A DNA stretch of 59,363 bases from the NCBI GenBank assembly GCA_036574075.1, contig JAINCN010000034.1:1-59363 (forward strand), given 5' to 3'. The translations under genes and the position numbers were made by a program. The notes beneath the pieces were generated by a model, which was given only the letters and a program-made list of their open reading frames with translations, did not search any database and was not told the DNA's origin. Position 1 is the stretch's first letter; every line of letters begins with the position of its first letter. This document shows positions 48,779 to 57,092 of the stretch, one piece after another. This DNA comes from Deltaproteobacteria bacterium (GTDB taxonomy: Bacteria > Desulfobacterota > Dissulfuribacteria > Dissulfuribacterales > UBA5754).

Positions 48779-49221
48779 AGAAATTCAGCGTGGAAACCGC
48801 TGTCGGGGCCTTCCTGATCGCCGGATTTGCAAGCTTTGCCTATCTTGCGGTGAGACTCGGCGATCTCCCATTTTTCTCAGGCGATACATATACGATCACG
48901 GCCGCCTTCACCAATGTCTCCGGCCTCAAGGAGGGCGCCGACGTGGTCCTTGCCGGTGTCACCGTGGGAAAGGTCACGAGAATCACCTTGGACCCCAAAA
49001 ATTATGAAGCCGTCGTCTCCATGTCCATCCACAACGGGATAAGACTCCAAGACGATGCCATCGCAAGCATCAAGACCTCCGGGATCATCGGAGACAAATA
49101 CGTCGAACTAAAGCCGGGCGCATCGGAAACAATCCTCACCAACGGGGGATCGATCTTCGACACAGAGTCTTCCATAGATATAGAAGAACTGGTGAGCAAA
49201 TATATTTTCGAAAAAAAATGA
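48775..49221 (+). CDS. mlaD: MlaD-type MCE-domain protein
   Basis: 148 residues. One N-terminal membrane helix then a single MCE domain: FTNVSGLKEGADVVLAGVTVGKV and TSGIIGDKYVELKPG. MlaD forms the periplasmic hexameric ring on the MlaFE transporter. ATG overlaps the mlaF stop (ATGA). Confidence 0.94.
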   Translation: MKKFSVETAVGAFLIAGFASFAYLAVRLGDLPFFSGDTYTITAAFTNVSGLKEGADVVLAGVTVGKVTRITLDPKNYEAVVSMSIHNGIRLQDDAIASIKTSGIIGDKYVELKPGASETILTNGGSIFDTESSIDIEELVSKYIFEKK

Positions 49222-49237
49222 TCGAGAGGCCATAACC

Positions 49238-49858
49238 ATGAAAACGAACAAAAAACCGCGTCTGATCCTTTCCGTCTTCCTCGCCGTCCTTTTCGCATTG
49301 GCAACCAATCTGGCAGCAGCAAACGCTCCTCTCCCCATAGTCAAATCGTCCGTGGATGCGATCATAGCCGTACTGAAGGAAAACGGCCTTGACCGGGAGC
49401 AAAAAAGGGAGAAGATACGGTCCATCGTGCAGGAACGATTTGATTTCATTGAGATGTCCAAACGGATCCTCGGGACGAACTGGGGAACCCTCTCTCCTGG
49501 GGATCAGAACGCCTTTGTGGACCGTTTGAAGAGGCTTCTCGAGGCCTCATACGTCAACAAGATCGAGTCCTATACGGACGAGAAGGTCGTTTTTGGAGAC
49601 GAGATCATCAAGGGACGTTACGCAAAAGTGGAGTCCAAGGCCATCACAAAAACAGCGGACATCCCGATCGATTACGTCCTGATTCAAAAAGACGGCGAAT
49701 GGTTCGTATATGACGTCATCATCGAAAACGTGAGTCTCATCAGCAATTACCGCTCAACCTATAACGAAATCATCAAAAAAAGCGGGTTCGCTCACCTCAT
49801 AGAGGAGATGGACTCCAAGATCCAGGAATTGAAAAACTCTCCGAACCCCAAGGGTTGA
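49238..49858 (+). CDS. mlaC: MlaC-type periplasmic phospholipid shuttle
   Basis: 206 residues. Signal peptide ending near AAANA, then PIVKSSVDAIIAVLKENG, VQERFDFIEMSKRILGTNWGTLSPGDQNAFVDRLKRLLEASYVNKIESY and VDYVLIQKDGEWFVYDVIIENVSLISNYRSTYNEIIKKSGF. These are the MlaC/Ttg2D signatures; the protein carries phospholipids across the periplasm between MlaA and MlaFED. Confidence 0.93.
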   Translation: MKTNKKPRLILSVFLAVLFALATNLAAANAPLPIVKSSVDAIIAVLKENGLDREQKREKIRSIVQERFDFIEMSKRILGTNWGTLSPGDQNAFVDRLKRLLEASYVNKIESYTDEKVVFGDEIIKGRYAKVESKAITKTADIPIDYVLIQKDGEWFVYDVIIENVSLISNYRSTYNEIIKKSGFAHLIEEMDSKIQELKNSPNPKG

Positions 49859-49860
49859 CC

Positions 49861-50316
49861 ATGGACAGACGATTGAGGGATCTCCTCGGGCCGGCCCTCA
49901 ACCTTGAGGCAAAAGACCTCGACCTGTTGGCAGGCTTTTTGATTTACAAAAAGCTCAATCCGGGCGAGGCCTTATTCAAGGAGGGAGAAAGCGGGGATTT
50001 CGCCGCCTTCATTCTGGATGGGGTGGTGCAGGTCAAAAAGGAGACGGAATTTCCGGGAAAATATTTCGTCCTTGCCATACTTTCCCGTGGTGAGGCAGTG
50101 GGTGAATTCCCCCTCACGAATGGTCGCACCCCCATTTACCGCAGCGCATCGGTTGAAGCACTCAAAAAGACGGAACTTGCCATCCTTGGCAAAAAGGAGT
50201 TCGATTCTCTATGCATAGGCCATCCACAGATTGCCGTCAGGCTCCTGCGTAGGCTTCTCGAGTACGCCTGTCTCAGGCTTCAGGGCGCGAATCAAAGGAT
50301 GGCGGCAGTGTTTTAG
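49861..50316 (+). CDS. Cyclic-nucleotide-binding domain protein inside the mla operon
   Basis: 151 residues from the ATG at 49861, 2 bp after mlaC. A cNMP-binding (Crp-like) beta-barrel: FKEGESGDFAAFILDGVVQVKKE, VLAILSRGEAVGEFPLTNGRTPIYRSASVEAL and KKEFDSLCIGHPQIAVRLLRRL. There is no HTH after it, so it is not a transcription factor by itself. Position between mlaC and mlaA suggests it tunes lipid transport or anchors a regulator. Ligand unknown; the usual PBC R-S contact (RSASV) is partly preserved. Confidence 0.85.
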   Translation: MDRRLRDLLGPALNLEAKDLDLLAGFLIYKKLNPGEALFKEGESGDFAAFILDGVVQVKKETEFPGKYFVLAILSRGEAVGEFPLTNGRTPIYRSASVEALKKTELAILGKKEFDSLCIGHPQIAVRLLRRLLEYACLRLQGANQRMAAVF

Positions 50317-50384
50317 AAAATCAGGTTGCATGCCGATAATGTCAGAAATGGCATCCATGTCTTGCCACAGAAGGAGATTGCGCG

Positions 50385-51152
50385 ATGAGTAAAACCACAC
50401 CCATCCTCCTGACCCTCCTCATCACCACTCTGACAAGTCAGACTTCGTTAGGGATGGACACTTCATCCCTCCGTTATGCTCAGACACAGCAAAATATCCA
50501 GGACGTCGATGCGGTGGAAGAGGAACCGTTCGCCCTCGATTCGGTGACCATAAGCGACCCCATCGAGCCCGTCAACCGATTCATGTTCGCCTTTAACGAC
50601 CGATTTTATTTCTATGTCCTCAAACCTGTGGCCCAGACATACAAATTCATCCTCCCCCAACAGGCCAGGATATGCGTCTCCAATTTCTTTTCGAACCTCT
50701 TCACCCCAATCCGTTTGACAAACTGCCTCCTCCAGGGCAAGCTCAATGATGCATCCAACGAGTTTGAGCGATTTTGCCTGAACTCGATATACGGAGTCCT
50801 CGGATTTTTCGACCCCGCCGAGAAATACTGGGACATCAAGCTCCAGAGAGAGGATTTCGGACAGACGCTCGCTCGTTATGGAGCGGGAAGCGGATTCTAT
50901 ATCGTCTGGCCCATTCTGGGTCCTTCCTCATTCAGGGACTCTATCGGGGATGTGGCGGATATACTTGTCAACCCTGTCTACTATGCGACCAATAACTGGT
51001 ATGAGTTTGCCGCGGTTGACGGTGCACGCATCGTCAATTACACATCTCTTCACATCGGCGAGTATGAGGACATTAAAAAGGAATCCATCGATCCCTATCT
51101 CACGATCCGGGATGCCTATGCCCAGTATCGCAAAGGTTTGATAGAGAATTAA
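50385..51152 (+). CDS. mlaA: MlaA/VacJ-family outer-membrane lipid asymmetry protein
   Basis: 255 residues. N-terminal signal (ILLTLLITTLTSQTSLG), then the MlaA signatures DPIEPVNRFMFAFNDRFYFYVLKPVAQTY, NFFSNLFTPIRLTNCLLQGKL, DFGQTLARYGAGSGFYIVWPILGPSSFRDS and DPYLTIRDAYAQYRKG. MlaA pulls phospholipids from the outer leaflet. No lipobox cysteine is visible in the signal region, unlike the lipoprotein MlaA of enterobacteria. Last gene of the operon; the base composition falls soon after it. Confidence 0.93.
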   Translation: MSKTTPILLTLLITTLTSQTSLGMDTSSLRYAQTQQNIQDVDAVEEEPFALDSVTISDPIEPVNRFMFAFNDRFYFYVLKPVAQTYKFILPQQARICVSNFFSNLFTPIRLTNCLLQGKLNDASNEFERFCLNSIYGVLGFFDPAEKYWDIKLQREDFGQTLARYGAGSGFYIVWPILGPSSFRDSIGDVADILVNPVYYATNNWYEFAAVDGARIVNYTSLHIGEYEDIKKESIDPYLTIRDAYAQYRKGLIEN

Positions 51153-51348
51153 AAAATACCTGGATCCGCCATCGAAATTACGATACGTGCGCCTCCAAGG
51201 CAAAACCGTCCATGTCGAGCGGGACATGGCCCGTGTCTCAGATTTCCGGCAAAAGCTCACGGATCCGGGGAGGAGCTAAAATCAAAAAAGGACAGGCATT
51301 TCTTTCTCTCAATGAAGAGATCAAGCGCTGTGCAAAGAGGGTATGTAT

Positions 51349-52092
51349 ATGTCAAATGTTGAAGTACGTGGTTATTCAGAACGCGGAATGATTAATGCCC
51401 TTTGCTATGAAATAATGTATTCAAATAACAGCATCAAACTTCTAAAAGATTTTTTGGAGTTATGCACTTTCCCATTCTCAACACCAAATTTCGAGAATAT
51501 TCAGAATGGTAAAATTTGTATTGAACAGTCATTTTCTAATTTTGGTGACTTAGACCTTCTTATTCTGCTTGACGGAAATCCACGACAAGCCGTTCTTTTG
51601 GAAGCTAAAGTCAAAACATACCAATCGAATATTTGGTCCATTTCTTCAGAATGGAATGATTTTAAACAATTATGTGATGATCTTAGCAAAAATACGAACA
51701 TGAATAAGCACACATCTAATCTATTCGTTCAATTATATCGTAAAATGAGGCTTATTGAGAAGGTTAAAAACGTTGATAAGGGATTATCACCGGATATTTT
51801 TAGTTCACGATGGAGTCTTGGGGAAAATGCTATTGTAAGAAAGGCTTCTGATGAACTTGCTTCTTATACTTCTAAAGTTTGGTTTGTAGCATTAGTTCCA
51901 GATTCAGAACAAAACATTAAGCTGTTCATCAGCAATGAAATTCGTGTACCCCCTAATAACCTCCCAGATTGGGATACTTCAACTTTTGGCTATTTAACCT
52001 GGGAGGTGCTACATAATCATTGCAAGCGATATAATGATGATTGGAAATTTATGCTTGCTAATTTTGAGTATAATGCTGGGCAGATTTATTAA
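51349..52092 (+). CDS. PD-(D/E)XK nuclease-like protein, AT-rich
   Basis: 247 residues from the ATG at 51349 (GAGGG eight bases upstream; an ATG two codons earlier is too close to it). The motif GDLDLLILLDGNPRQAVLLEAKV fits the D...ExK core of restriction-endonuclease-like nucleases. Otherwise no family recognised. It is markedly AT-rich compared with all preceding genes, so probably acquired. After the stop, the +2 frame (52077-52280) reads on as LLKQLLQNTLRPFPPGSEVIWKN... with an internal stop, which may be a frameshifted C-terminal part. Likely a defence or selfish-element nuclease; function unproven. Confidence 0.6.
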   Translation: MSNVEVRGYSERGMINALCYEIMYSNNSIKLLKDFLELCTFPFSTPNFENIQNGKICIEQSFSNFGDLDLLILLDGNPRQAVLLEAKVKTYQSNIWSISSEWNDFKQLCDDLSKNTNMNKHTSNLFVQLYRKMRLIEKVKNVDKGLSPDIFSSRWSLGENAIVRKASDELASYTSKVWFVALVPDSEQNIKLFISNEIRVPPNNLPDWDTSTFGYLTWEVLHNHCKRYNDDWKFMLANFEYNAGQIY

Positions 52093-52280
52093 AACAACTA
52101 CTTCAAAATACGCTTCGTCCATTTCCTCCTGGTTCTGAAGTCATATGGAAAAATGCTTTGGGTGAGGAACAAGTAGTAACCATAAAAAATCGTGGCACAC
52201 AAAATAGCCGTATTATTTTGTAGAATGGTAGTGAACTAGTTGTTCCTAATAGTCAATTAATTCGATTCGCAAACAAGTAA
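52077..52280 (+). pseudogene. Possible frameshifted C-terminal remnant of the nuclease-like gene
   Basis: In a different frame from the gene above, starting in its last 16 bases: WADLLKQLLQNTLRPFPPGS, then GEEQVVTIKNRGTQNSRIIL, one TAG, then NGSELVVPNSQLIRFANK. The composition looks like protein (charged, with small beta-domain character). It could be the true tail lost to a frameshift or part of a separate small gene. The rest of the gap to 52463 shows nothing I can name. Confidence 0.35.
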
Positions 52281-52463
52281 ACAAGCATCTAGTACATGCC
52301 CACCTTTCGACGCAGCCACTGGTCTATTTCGGGTAGAAGCAGTGCATCAAGCCCCGTAGAAATTCACCAAGCCTTTCAAAGTGGTGTTTCAGCATCAGCT
52401 GATGCGGAGATAACTGAGGATAAATAGCAGCTAATTTCGGGATATAGTTTTCGATCTCCAGAA

Positions 52464-53438
52464 TTAGAATGGGATCTCAGGATCCAATCCTGGTATCCCT
52501 CTTTTTTTGTTCCTTCTGACGAATGAATTCAAGTCTTTTCCCACCTCTTGGGCCAAGCTCTTTGGGGTGACAACCTGAAAAGATGGAAACCATTGATAAA
52601 GCCAGTGCTTGAATCCGTTTACACCTCGCACCGTAAAATGTACCTCGAGCCAGCCATCATCATGTTCCCGGCACCTTTGGTTCTTCATCCATTTGTGGCT
52701 TAAAAAATACTGCTTCACCTCTGGGGCGAAGTGGACAATTACCTCTTGGGGAGTTTCATCTACATAGGGTCCAAAGGCCTCCTGGATCTCATCCGCTGTG
52801 GAGACCTCCTTTCGAGGAACGAAGAAGCGATCTGTAAGTTGCCATGCGCGGATCTTGTGCAGAGCAAAGGTGCGCTGTCGTTCTTTAGTTCGGCACCAGG
52901 TATGCACATACCAGAATTGCCCCGTAAAAAACACGAAATAGGGTTCGACTTCACGCTCCTCCGCTGTCTCTCCAGGCTTACGCTCATATACGATTTTCAC
53001 CACTCGGTAATCCATGATAGCTGAAGAGAGGTCCTTTAGAAGATCCAATAGATCGATCGGGTTATACAGGCCTTGAACTGCAAACACTGTGGTAAAGTCA
53101 GTATATCTCGGGCGGGCCATTATTTTATTCTCTATTTGATTAAGCGTAAAGGCCGCGGCCTGCCCCAGCAGGGGTTCGAGAAACCTTTTGGCGAGTGTTA
53201 ACACTAAGGTCTCTTTTGTGTCCAAAAGGGCCCGGCTTAGGCTGAAGTTCGAGGTAAAAGCGTAGGTGCCACGGTCTTTGTCATAGTAAATAGGAAAATC
53301 GGCATCCATTAAGGAATTTATATAGTGGTAAACAGTTCGATCACTGATCTCAAGCTCTTTGGCTAATTCTGACACCCTCACTCGCTCTCGCCGATCAAGT
53401 TTGTTCAGTATAAAGAGCAATCGATCGAATTTGTTCAT
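52464..53438 (-). CDS. WYL-domain transcriptional regulator
   Basis: 324 residues from the ATG at 53438, just after a GGGGGG. HTH at the N-terminus (ERVRVSELAKELEISDRTVYHYINSLMDA), then the WYL domain with FVFFTGQFWYVHTWCRTK, RTFALHKIRA and a C-terminal WCX extension. WYL proteins often regulate CRISPR-Cas and other defence genes. It is divergent from the AAA+ ATPase at 53637 and probably controls that promoter. Confidence 0.9.
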   Translation of the reverse strand: MNKFDRLLFILNKLDRRERVRVSELAKELEISDRTVYHYINSLMDADFPIYYDKDRGTYAFTSNFSLSRALLDTKETLVLTLAKRFLEPLLGQAAAFTLNQIENKIMARPRYTDFTTVFAVQGLYNPIDLLDLLKDLSSAIMDYRVVKIVYERKPGETAEEREVEPYFVFFTGQFWYVHTWCRTKERQRTFALHKIRAWQLTDRFFVPRKEVSTADEIQEAFGPYVDETPQEVIVHFAPEVKQYFLSHKWMKNQRCREHDDGWLEVHFTVRGVNGFKHWLYQWFPSFQVVTPKSLAQEVGKDLNSFVRRNKKRGIPGLDPEIPF

Positions 53439-53564
53439 GGCATACCCCCCTGAGGGTAATGTAAATGATTTAGGGTAGAAAGCGGATATCCACCACATCA
53501 TCCACAAAGTGCTCCACAGTCAAAAATACCATGGCAATACCTCTCACTCGATCTGAAACTTTAC

Positions 53565-53580
53565 TGACATAAGGGTGTCA
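53565..53580. promoter_or_regulatory. Candidate operator (inverted repeat) in the WYL/AAA divergent promoter
   Basis: TGACATAAGGGTGTCA contains the perfect arms TGACA and TGTCA with 6 bp between them. It lies 57 bp before the TTG start of the ATPase gene and 127 bp from the WYL start, a sensible place for WYL binding. Confidence 0.35.
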
Positions 53581-53636
53581 CCATTGTATCTGTATATTAA
53601 AGAGGTGGGAAGTCATCAAAACACGGAGGCGACATA

Positions 53637-55385
53637 TTGGAAAAAATCTTTTTTGAAAACGGACTTGTAGCCTACTGGATCGCGAAACTGGCACTTATTT
53701 GCAGAAACCGTATGGAATTGACGCTTAAGGAAAAGCCATGGCACTCAGATTATCGCAGTAATCACTGGTTAGGGCTACTTTTACCATACTTCGAGCGCAA
53801 GAAAAAAACTTTTCTTATCAATGATGAAGCAGAGGGGCATCATGTAAATGTGCGAGCCTTTTTCGAGGGTCTTTACGAGCTTTTACCAGATTTTAAGGCC
53901 GGGTCCTCTTCCTATGACCCAGTATTAAAGGAGAATTTGGAAATATTTTCCGAGGCATTGGGGCTTGAAGAAAAGGAAAAAAATTTTCTCACATTCGTCG
54001 TCTTGAGTGCAACTGACCCCCAATTTGAGCATTTCTTGGGGGAAATAGGAGAAATGCCTCTTAATTCGGCACTGCGCTGTCTCGCCCGGCTTTTTGAGTT
54101 GCCCTTAGGGGATTTCTATCAGATTCTCACTTCAGGGCATCTGGTCTCTGGCAATATCCTTACTGCAGAGATCTGGCGAAGTGGGAAGGTAAGCCTGAAC
54201 AACCTTTTTGAAATAGACGATCTTCTGTTTTACCGGCTCTTTATTCGACATAGGGACCGTTGGGAATTTTTTTCTAATTACTTCCGCCGGGCTTCCTCAT
54301 CTGTTCTCCCTCTGGAAAGATTTTCGCATCTTTCTGAGTTAGGAATTCTCACTGGGTATCTTGAACAAGTCCTTTTGGAGAAGCGCCCAGGGGTTAATGT
54401 ACTCCTCTATGGGCCTCCGGGAACAGGAAAGACCGAGCTTGCCAAGGCCTTAGCTGCCCATCTCAGAGCAGATCTTTTTGAGGTGGCCTTTCTCAAACCG
54501 AGTTTCGGAGCCTTAACGCCTGCTGAGCGCCTCGCGGCACTCTTCGTTGCCCAGAGACTCCTATCCTCTAACAAAGAGCGGTCATTTATCCTTGTTGACG
54601 AGGCTGAAGACATTATGGTCAAGGAGAACTATTTAGGCCTTTTAATGAAAATAAATGCCGTCCCACCGAGCAAAATCCAGCTCAATCATTTCTTAGGAAG
54701 CAATCAGCTTCCAGTAATCTGGATCGTAAATACCTTATCACCCAGGCCGCGTGTGTGGTGGCTACCATTAACTCTATGGAACCCGAGCGCGACATGGAAA
54801 AGGTCATTTCCTCTACACTACAGGTTATGGAGAAAAACCCTATCTCAGTCCGTAAAAATGTCCCCAACACCCCCCTTCAACGCACAGGTCCTGAACACCA
54901 GCCCGTGCATCGAGGAGATCTATGCCTTGACAAACAGTAGCTATCCTGCCCGACTTCTTTTTTACGGCCCTTCTGGAAGCGGAAAAACTGAGCTTGCACA
55001 CCGTATAGCTGAACGGATGGGGCGACCTCTGCTCGTGCGTAATGCCTCGGATCTTTTCTCTTCCTATGTAGGCAAGACGGAACGGGCTATTACAGATATG
55101 TTTCGTGAAGCTGAAAACAAGGAGGCAGTTCTTTTACTTGATGAGGTAGACACCTTTTTGCACACGCGGCGTGAGGCCCGATACTCCTGGGAAATTACCT
55201 GGGTCAACGAGATGCTCATCAGTAAGGAGAGATACCAGGGGTGTCTCATCTGTACCACCAATCATGTCGAAATACTGGATGATGCCACGGCACGGCGCTT
55301 TGACCTTAAGGTGGAATTTCGTCCTATGGATCCAGCACGGGCGTAGCAGCTTTTCATGACCATCTTTAGGGATGCAGCAAATGAG
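53637..55385 (+). pseudogene. Two-module AAA+ ATPase, decayed
   Basis: TTG start with GGAGG upstream. Residues 1-230 are an unnamed helical region; the first AAA module has GPPGTGKTEL (about 258) and FILVDEAED (about 318). After VIWIVN (about 54730) the frame turns into W-rich nonsense; the +2 frame reads sensibly as YLITQAACVVATINSMEPER to about 54885, then the first frame resumes at FNAQVLNTSP. So there is at least one indel pair and probably a deletion of the Arg-finger region. Module two is intact: GPSGSGKTEL, LLLDEVDTFL, then RRFDLKVEF. A TAG at 55344 is followed in frame by QLFMTIFRDAA, showing the protein once continued. It then runs into cas1 sequence. Next to a WYL regulator. Confidence 0.75.
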
Positions 55386-56188
55386 GGACACAGACAGCGC
55401 CTTTTAACAATCGTTCTTGGCAAGCTCAGAAACCAGAAGACAATTCTTGGCAGGATACAAAAAAACAAAAAAACTTGACCTTGGGGAGCCAATCGCAAAA
55501 ATTTCAAATATTTTTGACCATGTTCAAAAGGCAGAAAGCATAGATGAGGCGAGAGGTTATGAAGGCAGGGCAGCAGCTATTTATTTCCCTGCATGGGCAC
55601 AGGGCATAAAGGCAGAAGGAATCAGTTTTACCTCACGCCAAAGGAGACCCCCACGCGACCCTGTCAATGGGCTTTTAAGCCTTGGATATACCTTTTTGCT
55701 CCACACAATAGGCAGGCCAGTAGATATTGCCGGGCTTGATCCATATCTCGACATCCTGCACACAGTAGATTATGGAAGACCAAGCCTTGTGCTTGACCTT
55801 ATGGAAGAGTGGAGGCCTGCCTTGATAGACTCTCTCGTTATGAGCGTTTTCAAACTTGGAGTGCTTACAAAAGACGACTTCAGGGAGGAACAGGCAACAG
55901 CAGATGAAGACACAACATGAGTTTAACAAGAAAGCGCAACAGAGAACTCAACAGAAGGTTCTGATGAACCAGCTCAGACTGGGTTGAACCTGTCTGCTGT
56001 TTGACTGACTAATGCTGGCTGGCGCAAGTTTGTTGGGCAGTATGAGCGCCGTATGGCGGAAGAAGTAACCATCTCATATAGATAGGATGCAGCGAACCTA
56101 TCGTGACACAATCATTGCGCAGATCAGACATTTTGTGCAGCATGTAAAGAGTGATGCTGCTCAATACATACCATTTCCGATAAAATGA
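55386..56188 (+). pseudogene. cas1: Broken cas1 (CRISPR integrase)
   Basis: Cas1 sequence is recognisable in pieces. GKLRNQKTILGRIQKNKK runs in the ATPase frame; a shift in the A-run near 55465 leads to GYEGRAAAIYFPAW (metal Glu), RRPPRDPVNGLLSLGYTFLL and ILHTVDYGRPSLVLDLMEE (metal His and Asp). That frame stops at 55920. Further on LTNAGWRKFVGQYERRMAEEV follows a TGA, and after another shift MQRTYRDTIIAQIRHFVQ to YIPFP ends the protein. The N-terminal domain is missing. The three metal ligands survive but at least three lesions (two frameshifts and a nonsense codon) preclude a full product, unless they are sequencing errors. Confidence 0.85.
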
Positions 56189-56191
56189 CCT

Positions 56192-56470
56192 ATGTTCTGC
56201 TTCATCTCTTACGACATTTCAAGCAATAAACGCAGAAGGGCTGCCATGAAACTGCTTTTAAATTATGGCACAAGACTTCAAAAAAGCGTATATGAATGCA
56301 GGATCACAAAAGAGCAGCTTGATGAGTTGAAAGATGGTCTTAAAGCCATTGTCGAACACTGTAGCGAAAGGCTTCGATTCTGGGAAATATGCAAAAACTG
56401 TTCTGAAAATTCCAACATGCAGGGATGGGTGGACTTCAGCTATGAAGAAGAGACATTTTGGATAGTATGA
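56192..56470 (+). CDS. cas2: CRISPR-associated Cas2, first copy
   Basis: 92 residues, usual length. Ferredoxin-like fold with CFISYDISSNKRRRAAMKLL (first strand with catalytic Asp), YGTRLQKSVYECRIT and a C-terminal strand. Four Cys in the second half (CSERLRFWEICKNC). It lies 4 bp after the cas1 remnant and overlaps the second Cas2 by 4 bp (ATGA), so the two are coupled. No obvious damage. Confidence 0.9.
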   Translation: MFCFISYDISSNKRRRAAMKLLLNYGTRLQKSVYECRITKEQLDELKDGLKAIVEHCSERLRFWEICKNCSENSNMQGWVDFSYEEETFWIV

Positions 56471-56775
56471 CAGGGGCAAAAATGGCACAAAACAAGAGCT
56501 ATTACAGCATAACCTATGATATCGCAGATGTCAAAAGGCTTGCAAAAATTGCAAAAATCATGGTCAACTACACTCAAAGGGTACTTTACAGGGTATTAGA
56601 AGGAGAGCTTACACCTGAACAGGAAAAACAGGTCAAGGAAAAGGTGGCTAAAGTCATGGAGCTAATGGAAGACAGTGTGATCTACTTCAAGCTTTGCACT
56701 GAATGCGTGGCAAAAATAACATCATCAGGCAAAAAGATACCTGTTCAGACAGATCAGGCTTTTATTGTTGTATGA
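56467..56775 (+). CDS. CRISPR-associated Cas2, second copy
   Basis: 102 residues from the ATG at 56467 that overlaps the stop of the first cas2; an ATG at 56482 is an alternative. YYSITYDIADVKRLAKIAKIM and YTQRVLYRVLEGELTPEQ match the Cas2 fold with its Asp strand and dimer helix. It is clearly different in sequence from the first copy, so not a recent duplication. Tandem cas2 genes occur in some type III/I loci. Confidence 0.82.
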   Translation: MTGAKMAQNKSYYSITYDIADVKRLAKIAKIMVNYTQRVLYRVLEGELTPEQEKQVKEKVAKVMELMEDSVIYFKLCTECVAKITSSGKKIPVQTDQAFIVV

Positions 56776-57092
56776 CAGATTTATTCATATACTTTTGTTG
56801 AACTATGCAGTAAAATGCTCTTTGAAAATTTCATACTACCAATTATTCAATGGGCAAATAACGCAGCAGTTAGACCTCTGCGATAACCATACGCTTTGCA
56901 AACATATTATAACACCTTGATTTTATTATTTTCTTATAAGTTCATAAAATGGTTATCGCACACGATAAATCAATAAAATCAATAAACAACAAAAGCATGT
57001 TTACTTTTTTTATTGCTCAACGTGTAATACGCAAGTGGTTAGCAAAAACCATATTGCAATCATTCGTTTTTATGTTCAAAAAAGAAGAGTGT
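56776..57092. promoter_or_regulatory. AT-rich CRISPR leader-like region
   Basis: About 317 bp of A/T-rich sequence between the second cas2 and the first repeat. It contains a perfect 12-bp inverted repeat: TGCGATAACCAT (56879-56890) and ATGGTTATCGCA (56949-56960), 58 bp apart. No ORF. Position and composition fit a leader; the polarity is uncertain because the repeats are degenerate at both ends. Confidence 0.5.
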
